In this document: one piece after another, positions 38,201 through 53,200 of the stretch
Position numbering within the stretch: position 1 is the stretch's first letter
How the letters are laid out: each line of letters opens with the position of its first letter
Origin: Oopsacas minuta
Lineage: Eukaryota; Porifera; Hexactinellida; Lyssacinosida; Leucopsacidae
Assembly: GCA_024704765.1 (NCBI GenBank)
Contig: JAKMXF010000027.1
Coordinates: 1 to 64,000 of the forward strand
Direction of reading: 5' to 3'
DNA length: 64,000 bases
Made by a program: the position numbers and the translations under genes
The notes under the pieces: model-generated
What the model saw: the letters and a program-made list of their open reading frames with translations, nothing else
Database searches by the model: none
Told to the model about the DNA's origin: nothing

Positions 38201-41200
38201 ATAGTTTCACTCTAACAAACGGTAGTGTTTCTATTCGTGACTCTACGATTATTCAAGTAAATTTTACTAAATCTGACTTGGATACCATTAAGGAGATCTA
38301 CTCTTTGGCTGTCTCTATTAATACTTCATTTGTTTCGATCAATCAAGGCGGCATCTTAGACATGAATAGAAATGAATTGATTGCTGTTACAATACAATCT
38401 GTCGATTTTATCGAGGATAATACACCTCCATTGTTGATATCTTACGATTTGGATCTAAATAGAGGTCTTCTTTTACTCACTTTTTCGGAAACAATGAATA
38501 GAAATACATTAACTTTATCAAATATAATACTTCATAATTCTTATTTTATTGATCCAGAATATTTCGTTATTCTTGGTAATTCTGATTACTCACTGGACAA
38601 TGATACTAAGATTACAATTTCGCTCAATTCAGATGATCTCAATGAAATTAAGCGTTTGAGAATGCTCGGTACCCATGAGAACAATACATATATTACTTTC
38701 AATGATTCCTTAATTTCTGATATGAACGGTAACTCTATCACTCCTTCTCTAGGGGTGAGAGTTAATACATTTATTCCTGATCTGGTTTCACCGGAATTAA
38801 TTCGATTTTCAATAAACCTGACTAGTGGCCAACTTAGCCTAATATTCTCAGAGACAGTATCAGCAATATCTCTAGACATACCAAGTTTATTTTTGCAGAA
38901 TATTAAAAATTCTACAACTTCTGAGGAGTATGAATTTCTACAGCTCTCAAATTCTTCATACTTATCTTCCCCTGATGGTATTTCTCTTATAATCTATTTC
39001 AGTTTGGCAGATTTGAATAAAATGAAGAGGTTACGAACTTTATCCACTAATGTTAATGACACGTTTATCTATTTCAATTCTTCTCTCTTGCGAGATATGA
39101 ATGGGAACAGGATAATTGCTGTTCAACCTGACAATGCGCTCCAAGTATATGACTTCTTTGGGGATACAATCAAGCCTAATCTGGAAGCATTTGATCTAGA
39201 CTTGGATAATGGAGAGTTAAAATTTTATTATTCTGAAACAATAGATATAGCTTCGTTTAATATTAATGATCTGGCCTTGCAATCTTCACAAAATATTTCT
39301 GGCTCTAATTTCCCTGAGTACAACATACTACATGATTGTAATGGATGTGCTTACTCAAATGACACAGATAATCATGTTACTATAGTTAAACTTGGAATAC
39401 TTAATCTAAACTTTATTAAGAAAGAGTACTATCTTGCTCAATCCCGAGGTAGTTCCTTTCTCTCATTCTCCTCTTCTCACGTCAGAGACACATCTCTAAA
39501 CGAAATTATTCCCTATCCTACCTCCTCAGCATTGCAGGTCTCCCAATTCACACCTGACACCACTCCTCCGATTGTACTGTCCTTCTCACTTAATCTCACT
39601 TCCGAGGAATTATCTCTCACTTTTGATGAGATAATTAATGTATCTTCTCCTGTCATCAACCGAATAGCCGTACAAAATACTCCATATTTATCTGCTACTA
39701 CTAGTACCATGACAAATAGCAGCATTCATTATCTAACCACATCTTCCCTCGTTACACAGTATGATTCTACTGTTATCACTATAAGTCTCTCAAATTATGA
39801 TATTAATTCTATTAAATTGTTGCAAGAACTGGCCGTTTCTTTGTCTACCACTTTCATTTATCTGCAAAACATGTCAGTAATCGATAACAGCTTGATTGGA
39901 AATTCGAATTTGTTCGTAATATTGAACTCCGGTATATTTTATCCAGATAAAACTGCTCCGCTTCTTCTAAATTATACTGTAGATTTGGATATTGGTACTC
40001 TAACTCTCAATTTCGACGAACCAATTAATGTGTCTACCATAGATTATACTGGACTCTTGCTTCAGAATAGTATAGTTTCGAATAATATCAATAATGAATT
40101 ACGGTTAACCGGCGGTAACACTATTAGTAGAAACGGTCTTCAGATTGTAATAAACTTACTAATTCAAGATTTGAATGAATTAAAACGTAAAGACTTACTC
40201 TATATTAATGGTGAATCATCTTACCTTGTAGTGGATTCTTCATTCATTCAGGATATGAATGCTAATCCAATTTATCCAATAGAAAATGGAGCTGCGCTTC
40301 AGACCATCTCATTCAGAACTGACTCCACTGGGCCAGCACTTGTTAGATTTGATCTCGATATGGACGAAGGTCGAGTAAGCTTATATTTCACTGAAACAGT
40401 AAATATCTCTTCCTTTATGATTAGTAAAGTAACTCTTCAAAGCTTCCCTTCTATCCGGAACAATTCTCTCGCTCAATACAGATTGATTGGTGGGAACATT
40501 CTTACTACAGACAATAGCATAACTGTATCCTTCCATCTATTAGAATCTGATCTGAATATTATCAAGACTAGACGTATTGGATTGAACAATATGACTAGTT
40601 GGATAGTTTTTCCCAGAGATACTATACACGATATGACTGGTATATCAATATTGCCACAAGTGGATTCAGTCAATGCTACTCCTTCCACAGATTTCTATCC
40701 AGATGCTACTAGACCATTTCTAATCAGTTATGATATTGATCTCTCAAGCGAATGTCTTACTTTAACATTCTCTGAAACCATACTCACCAGTACTCTCTCC
40801 ATCAGTGAACTATTATTCCAGAGTGTGGAAATTCCTGTACGTGTATATTTCGAATCTTATCACTTGAGCTCGAACTCAAAAACAAACTCTTCAGACAATC
40901 CAATAATAAAGATCGAACTTGGTGATGCTGATCTTAACGAGATTAAAAAGCTGACAGAATTATTAGTTGATAAGAATCATACGTATTTATCATTTCCTGC
41001 ACAATCTATCACTGATTATATTGGAAATATTGTACTGGGTATACTACCTAATTTCCCATTACAAGTTAACAATTTTATTTCTGACTTTATACGCCCCGAA
41101 CTATCCGCGTTTTCACTTAACCTAACTTCAGAAATATTAATGTTTTACTTTTCAGAAACAATGAACTATTCTAGTTTCTCAGTAGATCAGATCACTTTCT

Positions 41201-44200
41201 CATCCCAACCAATTTCTGAAGATTTCCTTTCGACTATTCAGTATCACACACTAACAGGCTTCAAGAACTACCTTACTGAACACTCCTCAGTTTTTATGTT
41301 AATGTTATTGGATAGTGATCTCAATCGCTTGAAACAGCTCTATGAACTAACAACGACTAGATTCAACTCGTTTATTTCAATTTCCAACTCTACTGCTTTT
41401 GATATGTTCGGGAATCGTGTTAATGAAATATCCACTTTAGCTCCTCTCTCTCCTGTTAGCTTCTTCCCCGACACCATTCGCCCTTATCTTACCTCATTCG
41501 ATCTTGATCTAGATGGTGATGGTAATCTTGTACTCTCATTTTCAGAAACTATGAAAATTTCATCACTCAACATTTCTCAACTAAAAATACAGCCTCTCCC
41601 ACAATCATTTTACTTTTTCAACTTTTTCTATTCACTTGAATCTCAAACCAACAGTTCGCTTGTAACAATTTACTTTGACATTAAGGATCTCAATTCTTTG
41701 AAGCTTAGTTCTAATATTGCAATAAACGCTGAGACAACTTATCTCACGTTTGGCTCTGCATTTATCACAGATATGAACGGCAATCCTATTCTAGCATTAT
41801 CTAATGGAAATGGAAGGAAAGTCTCTCAATATATTTCAGATTCTACTCTACCACATCTTGTAAACTTTTCTCTTGATCTATCCCTTGCTGTGATTGAGTT
41901 AACATTTTCTGAAGTGGTCCATTCTTTAACTCTAAATCTGAACAGCATTTCTCTACAGAATACTTCAAATTCTGTTGAAAACAGCAGAATGTATTCTCTC
42001 ACTGGTGGAAACATTTCTTCTATCAACAGCACTACAGTACTTATTACGCTCAATTTTGTTGATTTGAACAATTTGAAACTCTTGACTGACTTAGCAATTT
42101 CCCGTAACACAACATTCATATTCCTAAAGAGAGGGACAATTAAAGATACCAATTATAATGATTTAATAGAGATTTACAGTACTGATGCATTGATAGCATC
42201 TAGCTTTATTGGAGATAATATCAGTCCTACCTTAGATAGATTTGAAGTCGATCTGGATGAAGGATTATTACGTATAGACTTTAGTGAAGCTATCAATATT
42301 GATTCACTGCAACCCGTACAACTTACTCTTCTTGATTGTTGCTATTATACCAGATTATCTAACTACTCTAGCACCTCTCTCTACAATCACTCTCTAACCG
42401 GAGGTGATTGTGTTCATTTTGATCAAACATATTTTACCTGTACTCTCACTAATGTGGATTTGAATGAGATTAAACTACAGAATATTTGTACTAATATAAA
42501 CAAAGCCAGAGATTGCTGTTTGACGATTTCTGGAAATACGATATTTGATTTATCGAATAATCCAGTTATGCCTATCTTCGAAGGATGCGGGTTTCCAGCT
42601 AATACATTTATTGCTGATACTACTCCGCCTTCTGTTCTTGAATTTACTGAATTTAACCTGAATGATGGAACTGTTAAACTGAGCCTCGATGAGACTATTG
42701 ATGTCAATTCTGTGGACTTAACCAAACTTACTCTTCAGTCCTTCTTCCGTACTCCTAAATCTACGTTCACACTTACAGGGGGATACTTAACTTCTCCTAG
42801 TTCCAACATGATTACATTCAGATTAACTGCTTCTGATATTGACAAAATCAAACTTCTACCAGATCTCTGTTCTCACCCAAATAATTGTTGGTTATCAATT
42901 TCTGATTTATTCCTATTTGATAAAGCCAATAATTCGGCTAATCCTATTTCTTCTTACAGTGCCAGTGCTATTGCTACAGCTGTATATATAGATGATACGA
43001 CTTCCCCCAATTTGTTATCATATTCATTCAATTTACAGAACAATACTCTCTTGTTAACTTTTGATGAGCCTGTCAATGCTATGTCTCTTGAGCCTACTTC
43101 TCTTACTTTTCTAAACAAGCACTCCAGTTCAATTTCTTCACTCTCTTATGTGTTGACAGGAGGATCCAGTTCAGAGCTGGATGGGAAGGTAGTCTCACTA
43201 TTTCTTACCACAAGTGACGTCAATGCTCTCAAATCTTTTGATGACTTAGCATCAAATCTGATGAATACCTACTTGTTTATAAATGATAGTTTTATTTCTG
43301 ACCTCGCATCAGGATCCCCTAATAGCGTTACCCCAATTTCAGAATTATCAGCACTTAGAGCTTCTAACTACACTAAAGACATTACCCCGCCTACTGTTAG
43401 TTCATTCTATTTGGATTTAAATTCTGATACTATTTTGATAAATTTCTATGAGCCTATTAGAATTTCAACACTCGAAATAGGCAAATTCACCTTAGTCTCA
43501 GACAGAGTCGGGCCAAATGACTTGCTCATCCTCACTGGGGGGATAATTGACCCTTTAAGTAATTTTAATGGGACTACTAGCATCTTAATCCACCTGCTCA
43601 AACCTGACATACGTTACCTAAAGCTTTCCACTATTATTGCTCAAACAGAAGAGAGTACCTTTTTGATTGTAGAAGAGAATGGTATCAAAGATATGGCCAA
43701 TAATAGTGTTCAAACACTTACAATTTCTGATGCTGTAATGGCTACCCAATTAGTTACTGACTATACTAGAGCTTCTCTTCTCAGCTTCTCCTTAGACATG
43801 AATCTTGGATTCCTAAACCTCACTTTTGATGATATCATACGCACTTCTACTCTCTATTCCAGTGCCTTTACTCTTCAAGACTCGACAGTAGTAAATATAG
43901 ACTACATGCACACCCTCACCAGTTCAACTATAACAAATAGCGTGGATGGATACATTGTAACTCTGGAATTGTCACGAATGGACCAGAATGAAATCAAGCT
44001 TAACATAGGTTTAGGGACTAATATTGGCAATTCCTATCTGAGCATGAGAGCAGATGCATTTGATGATTCTTTCGCTGTAGATGTATTAGCAGTGACGCAT
44101 GAAAATGGCATCCAAGCTACCCTATATATTGAGGACAATTCTCCTCCTTATCTGCTGGACTTTACACTTGATATGGATTTAGGTATCATTATCCTCACTT

Positions 44201-47200
44201 TTGATGAGATATTGAGAGGAACTAGTTTTTATCCAGAGAATATAATTTTTCACAATACACGTGCACAATACAATGGCACCATATCGTATTCTTTGAAGGG
44301 AAGCTCTTCCAGTCTGTTAAACTCTACAGAGATTACTGTCTACCTCAGCCACACAGACCTTAATGCTATTAAATCGCTACCATCTCTTGCCACCTCTAAA
44401 TTGAATACCTTTATTTCCTACAACAGTCAACTAGTTGTCGATATGGTTGGAATCTCTGTAATTCCAATTTCAAACAATTCTAGTGCAATTGCAACAGTAT
44501 TCATCCCTGACACCTCAAAGCCTAAACTAATATCATTCTCTCTGAATCTCACATCTGAGCTTCTGATACTAACATTTGACGAGACTGTCAATGCCAGTAC
44601 ATTCAGTATAGCAGAGTTAGCACTACAAAATGAATTTTTTCTCTCTTTCTTTCCTCTTATTGCTGGTCTATCCTCGATAAACGACAGCACGGTCATCTCT
44701 GTGAAACTCTCTCTATCCGATCTAAATGGTATAAAAAGATTGATTCTTCTTGCTACAGAAATCAACAACACATTTATCTCTGCTCGACAGAACACGATTA
44801 GAGATATGAACGGAAATGCTTTGGAAGAGATATCATTGAGAAATCCTCTGAAAGCATCTGAATTCTATGGAGATTTTATTAATCCGGTATTAGAAATGTT
44901 CGATTTGGATATGAATTCAAATTCTTTGACTTTATACTTTTCTGAAACAATGAATGCTGAATCTGTAGTTCCACAATATTTCACACTCCATAATACGATG
45001 AGTTCATTATCCTCAACACACACTTCTCATACTTTGAGGGATGGGGATGTTATACTTAACAACAGTCCTGTTATCTACATAAATTTTCCTTCTACTGATT
45101 TTAATGAAATACAACGGATCTCTAACTTAGCTACTTCAAACGCCACTACATATTTATCTGTCCTACAAGGAGCTGTAGTGGATATGAACGATAACCAATT
45201 GGTCCCAATTAGTTCAAATGCTTCCCTCCCTATCAGTGTATATTCCCAAGATAGAACAAATCCAACTCTTGTATCTTTTGTTCTTGATATGAACACTGGA
45301 GCTCTATATCTAACCTTTTCAGAAACAATTCGTGTTTCTACACTGAACATTTCCTTACTAACGATCCAGGGTTCTGAATATTTGGAACCTGACTCTCAAT
45401 TTTCTTTAACTTCTAATTCCTCAACAACTTCTATGGACAATATTTCACTCATTTTGTGGTTAGGTCATTCTGATATCAATGAGATAAAAAGAATCCCGTC
45501 TCTTGCTTCAAATCGCTCCAATACATTCCTTTCATTCACTTCGGACCTGATAAGGGATATGAATAACAATAAAATCATAGCCTATCCTTCAACCTCATCT
45601 ATACAAGTTAGCAACTACGTTCCTGACCAAACAAGCCCCATATTAAATAGGTTTTTCATCAACCTGAATTCAAGTGAAATTACATTATCCTTTTCTGAGA
45701 TAGTCCGTGGCTCCACTTTGCAAGTTTCCGGACTAACTTTAGCTCCTTCCAGAATGAGCGATTATGACAGTACATACATGCTAACCAACAGTTCTTATCC
45801 AATTAATGAGAATGATTACTCTATAGTGATTATTATTGGACTTTATGACTCTAACGAGATTAAGAAATTACTACAGCTGGCTACCAATATCACTAACTCG
45901 TACATATCAATCGAAACTTACACAATTACAGATATGAACGGCAACTTTGTGGAAGCTATTTTAACCTCAAACTCTCTCCAAGCTACATTGTATATACCAG
46001 ATATGATTCGGCCTTATTTGTCTGAGTTCTCACTTGATATGAATTCAGCTCTACTTTTACTAACCTTTTCTGAAACCATTTCAGTTACAAGTATAAATCT
46101 TACTTCAGTCATATTGCAAGCTTCCTCCCAATTAAATGAGAATGATTATGTAAATCTTCAGGTCCTAAATTCAAACATCAGCACCCTGGATGATTCTTAT
46201 ATCCGTATTATCCTGGGTATTAACAATGCGAATGCACTTAAAATGATCCCTCTCCTTGCTACTGATTCAACCAACACTTATATAAGCTTCACTTCCTATT
46301 TCCTTACTGATGTGAATTCCAATCAGATTATTCGAATCTCTCATTTAGATGCTTTACAAGTTACTGACTTTGATCCTGACGTAGAGGGTCCCTTGCTACT
46401 GTCTTTTGCTCTCGATCTGACGTTAGATGCGTTAACCCTTTACTTTGATGAGGTTGTTAATGTTCAGAGTTTGTCTCTTTCCCTATTAACATTATCTTCT
46501 GATATATTGGGCTCAAACTCTTTCACCTTTAGTTCAATATTTAGGAATATTTCAACCGAAAATTCTACTTCTCTATCTCTGACTCTCAATTCTGATGATG
46601 TTAACGCAATTAAATTAGATCTATTGTTAGCTACTTCTATCAATAATACGTATTTAGTTATGTCTAATGATTCGATATTTGATATGGCTCTAATACCTAA
46701 TCCTTTGATTCGATTCTTCCCAATTCGTGCAAGATACTTCACTGGTGATAGAATATCTCCTAATTTATTATCTTTTATTATTGACATGAATTCAGGGGTT
46801 CTGACGCTTAATTTTGACGAGCCTGTGTTTGCATTAAGTTTCAATTCAACAAACAGTATTTATCTAACTTCTTCACAAAATTCTTCTCTTCCAGAAAGCT
46901 ATCTTATCAGAGAAGCTGTAGTCAACAGTATAGATGATCTCATGTTAATCATTGTCCTATCAAACAACGATCTCAATGAAATTAAATTGAGAGACGGTTT
47001 CTTCGTAAGCAGGAGTACTTCTTACCTTTATGTTACGTACAATCTTGTTAGAGATATGAATGGAAACCCGGTAAATTCTCTTAATTCCTCTATCCAAGCA
47101 ATCTTCTTCATAAACGACACAACTATGCCAGTAATAGTCAGTTTTGGTCTGGATATGGATGAAGGAATTCTGAGCCTCACTTTCCCCGAGACAGTTGACG

Positions 47201-50200
47201 TTTCAAGCGTGATGTTTGAGAGCATTACATTTCAGAAGGCAGCTAACGTTACTTTGTCAATCAACAGATACTCACTAACTGATGGTAACCTTTATATGTT
47301 TGAAGACAGTACTGTTGCCTATTTGAGGCTTGTTAATTCTGACTTGAATGCTTTGAAACAAAGAAGAATTGCTAGAACTTCTAACTTGACATATTTAGCA
47401 ATCGAAAGCAGTGCTATTGTGGATAAAAGCAACCAACGTGTCCAGGCACTGAAGAATGGTGTAAACACACTTAAGGTTACTACATATTTACCAGACACTA
47501 CTGAGCCCATACTGAACAACTTTGTATTAGATCTTACGCTCGAGACAATTACTCTAAACCTCTCTGAAACAATATCAGTTCTGTCTTTGGATGTGACCGA
47601 GCTAACTCTACTCTCAGACTTTAATGCCAGTAATGAAACGGAATTTTACACTCTCTCTTCCAATACTACCTCTAACTCTACAGATTATCATATACTTACA
47701 TTGAATTTAGGAATAACAGATTTGAATTTCATCAAACGATTAACTCTACTTTCAAACAGTATCTCCAGCACTTTTATATCATTAAATTCAGGATTTATTA
47801 ACGATACATTTGAGAATCCAATTGTCCCGATATTGAGAAGTTCCTCACTCTTAGCTTCTGGATTCGTTCCAGACAGAATCAATCCACAATTGCAGAGATT
47901 TAAGATCGACCTGAATATGAGGATAATTACTCTCTACTTTACAGAGACTATTAACGTATCATCTGTAAACATTTCTCAGTTGATTGTCCATTGCTCTTCT
48001 ACTTATACAGTTTGTTCTTACCCACTGAGAAGCACTAGTACTTATAACTCCAATCAACCCATCATAACACTCCAACTATCGGATGAGGATTTTAATGAAA
48101 TATCTAAGCGGGAGGCTCTCGCAATTGATATATCTAGTAGTTTTATATCTATTACAGCTGATTTTATTTTTGACATGTCTTTTAACCAAATAGTACCAAT
48201 ATCTGCTCCCAATCTCCAAGCAAGCAGTTATACCCCAGATATATCAAGACCCAGTCTCTTATCGTTTTCCTTTGATCTTAATTTGGGTAGTATCCTCCTT
48301 CTTTTTAGTGAGATTGTAAACATCAGTTCATTCAATCCTACTTCCCTTTGTCTACAGATTAATGCAACCTCTAAACTAGATAATTATACCCTGACTGGAG
48401 TTCATTCTTACTTTGCGTACGATCAAGCAACTGAGTCAATTGATCCAACCTTAAACCAACCTCTTGTCCTTGTCTCTCTGCTCCAATCAGATCTTAACAA
48501 TATAAAGAGAAACACCAATCTAGCTACATCTGTCTACAATACTTATATCAGCATTAACTCAGGTTTAATTGCGGACATGGGGAGGAATCAGGTTAATAAT
48601 GTTACCTACCTATCTGCCCTACCTGTATCTATGTTCATCCTAGACAATATGGAACCAAGTTTGACTTCATTTGATTTTGACCTAAATGAAGGCGTATTAA
48701 GTCTCCTCTTCAGTGAGACTGTAAATTCTTCTTCTCTTTTGCCTGGCACTATTACCTTCCAAAGTACAGAAGACAGCAATAACACATACGACTTAACATA
48801 TACTCTAACTGGTGGAGAATTATTAAGGATGTACGATGATATTCTTATTCAACTCAATCTCTCCGTTTTCGATAGTAACGAAATAAAAAAGTTAGATTCA
48901 TTGGCAACTTCTAATTCTAACACTTATATTACCATTAGAAATATTACAATTTTAGATATGAATGACAATACTCTGATCCCTGTCACCAGATTTGATGCTC
49001 TTCAAGTAAACAATTATATTAATGATACTACCCCGCCATATTTAGTCTCATTCTCCATTAATTTATCTTCTGAAATATTAACTTTGTCCTTTAACGAACC
49101 GGTTGACTTAGTCAACTTCGTAGCTTCCCAGATCACACTCTCAAATAATATAACTGAATTCTACACTTTGACTGGAGGATCTTTGTTTAATCAGAGTAAT
49201 GACGTCGGCTTGGAGCTCACCTTAACTACAACCGATCTGAACAATATTAAACAGATACCTGAGTTAGTTGTTTCCAAAGATTCTTCTTTCATATCTATTA
49301 CTTCTGATTTGATCTCTGATACGAATGCTAACCAGGTTGTGCAAATACCATCCCCGATCCCGGTTAGAGAATTCTACCCCGACCTTATACGTCCAGCTCT
49401 GAATGTATTCGATTTGGATATGAATATCGGTTTGCTAACATTGTTTTTCAGTGAGACAGTGAACGCCACCTCTCTGCAGGCAACGTATCTGAGCATCTCC
49501 TCCTCCATAGATCCTTCAGCTCTGTCGCATACATTAAGCAACTACTCGTATACGAATTCAGCCAATTCAGATATTATTACGATTTTCATAAGCTTGCATG
49601 ATTTAAATCTGATTAAACAAATTGAAGATCTTGCTACTGACAGGTCAAATTCTTTCCTCGTGATAACTCAGGAGTTTATTAATGACATGAATTATAATCC
49701 TGTTATCCCGATTGCTAACACAACAGCCTTACAAGTCAGAAACTTCACTGTTGATTCCTCCTCTCCACTTCTTAACGGCTTTTCCCTTGACATGGACCTT
49801 GGAATTCTAACGCTTTCATTTAGTGAAACCATCAATGTAACTTCAATTCGCATTACTTATTTCCTTTTACAATCTCTTCCATACTCTAATACGTATTCGG
49901 TTAGGCTGACTTCTTCCTTGCCTTCTCCACTGAATCTTCCTATTGTTATAATAACTATATCGGATTATGATCTTAATCACATTAAGCGGATAGATTCCCT
50001 TGCATTTAGTTACAATTCTACATATCTCAGCATTAATGCCTCTGCAGTTTTAGATCTAAATGGAAATCCTTCATTAGAAATTCAATCCCAACAAGCGATT
50101 AAAGTTGCTGAATTTATTCCTGACACAACAAACTCTAGCGTTGAGGGCTTCACGTTTGATTTAGATTCCGCATTACTTGTGCTTTCTATGTCAGAAACTC

Positions 50201-53200
50201 CTAACTTATCTACATTTAACTCTATGGTAATTACTTTACAATCTAACAGTACAAATAGTTCTGTTTCTCACACCTTATCATATAATATTTCTTATTTGGA
50301 ATATTTAACCTTCAAAACCTTCTCTTTTACGCTGCATACGTCAGACCTCAATGAAATTAAGTTACGGTCTTCATTAGCGACTAACGAAAGTAGCCTTTTC
50401 ATGTCATTTCCCTCATCTCTCATTAGAGACACTTTTGGAAACTCAGTGGTCCCTTCTCTTAATTCAAACCCACTTCAAGTTACCACGTTAATCCAGGATA
50501 CTACTTGCCCAACTATTTTACAATTCTCGTTTGATCTAGACAGTGGAGTAATCTTGCTAAATTTTGATGAGATCATCAACTCAACTTCTTTTAACACCCA
50601 CGGAATTACATTCCAATCCAGCGACGCATCTCCATCAACAGATTATCTACTTACATCCGCCTCTACCCCATCAAGTGACGACACGTTGATTCAAGTTGAT
50701 ATTTCTCAAGACGATTTAAATCAGATGAAAATATATTCAGATTTGGCTAGTCAACTGGACAATACATATCTTAATTTATCAATGAATTCTTTTGCAGATA
50801 TGTCCGGCAATTATCTCTGTCCCGATGTACTCTCAGCTGAGTATTTCACTCCAGATACAACAGCCCCAGAAATAGTTTCGTTTGATTTTGACATTAATTC
50901 ATCTCTCTTAATCCTAACCTTTTCAGAAACAATTCTTCCAATTAATTCTGTTGCTGGTATATTCACTCTCCACGACAGATTATCTCTAGGCTCTCAATAT
51001 CATATCATCAGTGATGGGATAGCTACTGGTGGTTCTACGAATTTTCTTAATCCCACAGTGATAATTATTGAACTATTTCAAGCAGATATTGATATCATAA
51101 AGAGTATTTCCTCTCTAGCAATCTCCAACACCACACTCTATCTCTCAGTGCAAAATAACTCGGTGTCGGATTCAGCTAATAATATTTTGCAACCAACTTC
51201 AATTGGCCAATATATACCAGTGGATAGATTTACTCCTGATATTACTCCACCAGTTCTGATTTCCTTCAAACTTGATATGAATTATGGCATATTATCTTTA
51301 TCTTTTTCGGAAGCAGTTGACAGTACTAAGCTACATATCCCATCCATTTTATTGCAATCTACGATTTCATCTTCTATAATTTCCTATGCTTTGACAGGAG
51401 GGAATTATACAGCTGTATCTTTGACTGAGATTGATATTTATCTTACAGTTGACGAGCTTAACTCAATCAAAATATTACCTCCTCTAGCATTAGGTAGAGC
51501 TACGACATATTTAAGTCTCTTGGATTATCTTATTTTGGATTACTCCTTACTAAACGTGGTACACATTCCTGTGGGGAATGCTCTCAATGCAGATTTATAT
51601 TACCCTGATATATCCTCTCCCAATCTACTTGTAGTTAGAGTAAACCTCACAAGTGAGGTTCTTACTCTCTATTTTGATGAAATAGTAGATCCTTCTACTC
51701 TCGATGCAACAAACATTCAGTTCAAAAGGACTTTTGTGGGTCAGAGTATTGTTACATTACAAGGTTACTCTGCTATTTCAGCGCCGCTTAGTACTACAGT
51801 TTCTATATCTCTTTTGAAACAAGATCTCGACGAGGTTAAACTTGAAACTCAATTGGCTGTTAGTGCCAATACTACTTGTATAACAATATTGGAGAATACA
51901 ATCAATGATGCAGCATTGATTTCGAATCCTAATCTAATGCAAACCAAATGCGTATTGTTTAGTGGATTTTTCAGTGATATTGCTAGGCCTGAGTTGTTGA
52001 CATTTGTAATTGACCTTGATTCAGGGGAATTGGTTTTGAATTTTAACGAACCTGTTAACGTCAACACACTTAATGCTACTAGCATTATATTTTTATCCTC
52101 TCAGTCTGATACCCCTGGGAGAGAACAATACACTCTTACTGGTGGCAGCACCAGTACTACAAATGGATTAATGGCCACTATAAATATTACACTTGATGAC
52201 TTGAACAATTTAAAAGCAATGAGGTCACTATTAATTTCTAATTTGACCACTTTCTTAGCTCATTCAAATCTCTTAGTGCAAGATATGAATAATAATCGGA
52301 TTTTACCAATCCCAATTGATTCAGGGCAGAGAGTGACCCTCTTTGTGGATGATTCAACTCGTCCTTCTCTCATCCTATGGGGCCTTGATCTCACGTCTAA
52401 TGTTATTACTCTCCAATTCGATGAAACTGTTGATCCTACAACCTTAGATGTATCTGGAATAAATCTTCAAACTACTTCTGGTATCCAAACTACATTTATT
52501 CATACAATTTCCCCTCTTACTATAGCCATATCAGATAGTGAGAACTCTGTCGTGTTACTAAACCTCAGTACCACTGATTCGAACACACTGAAGAGAGAAA
52601 AGATTGCCCTCACTAATACTAGTGCATATATTACGCTATCTAGTTCAGTTATTCAAGACGTTAATGGGTATTATAATATTGAGCGACCCCCCGGAGTTTC
52701 GGCCTTACTTGCATCATTCTTCATTTCTGATACAATTCCTCCTTCGTTACAATTCTTCAGTTTAAATTTAACTTCTGAAGAAATTATTTTAACGTTTTCT
52801 GAGACAGTAGATTACCAGTCTCTCGATCCGAGTCTTATCGGGATTTCAAATGGAGTTGCAAATTCGTCAATTGCCTATCATGAATTTTATCAATTACAAG
52901 ATAGTATTGTTCTGTCTACTTCAGACTCACACATACTTATAATTAAGTTTTCTACTCGTGATCTAAACGAATTAAAACTCAGGACTAACGTTGCCAATTC
53001 AGAAAGTAACACATATTTTATTGGCTCATCTTTTGTGAAAGATGTATTCAACAATGATGTTCTTCCTGTTTCACAGCTGCCAGTTAACGTGTTCACTGAA
53101 GATTTTGTCCTCCCAGTTCTTATTTCTTTTGATTTAGACATGGATACTGGCATTATTAGGTTCGTTTTGTCAGAGGCTGTGAACAGTTTGACTTTAGACA

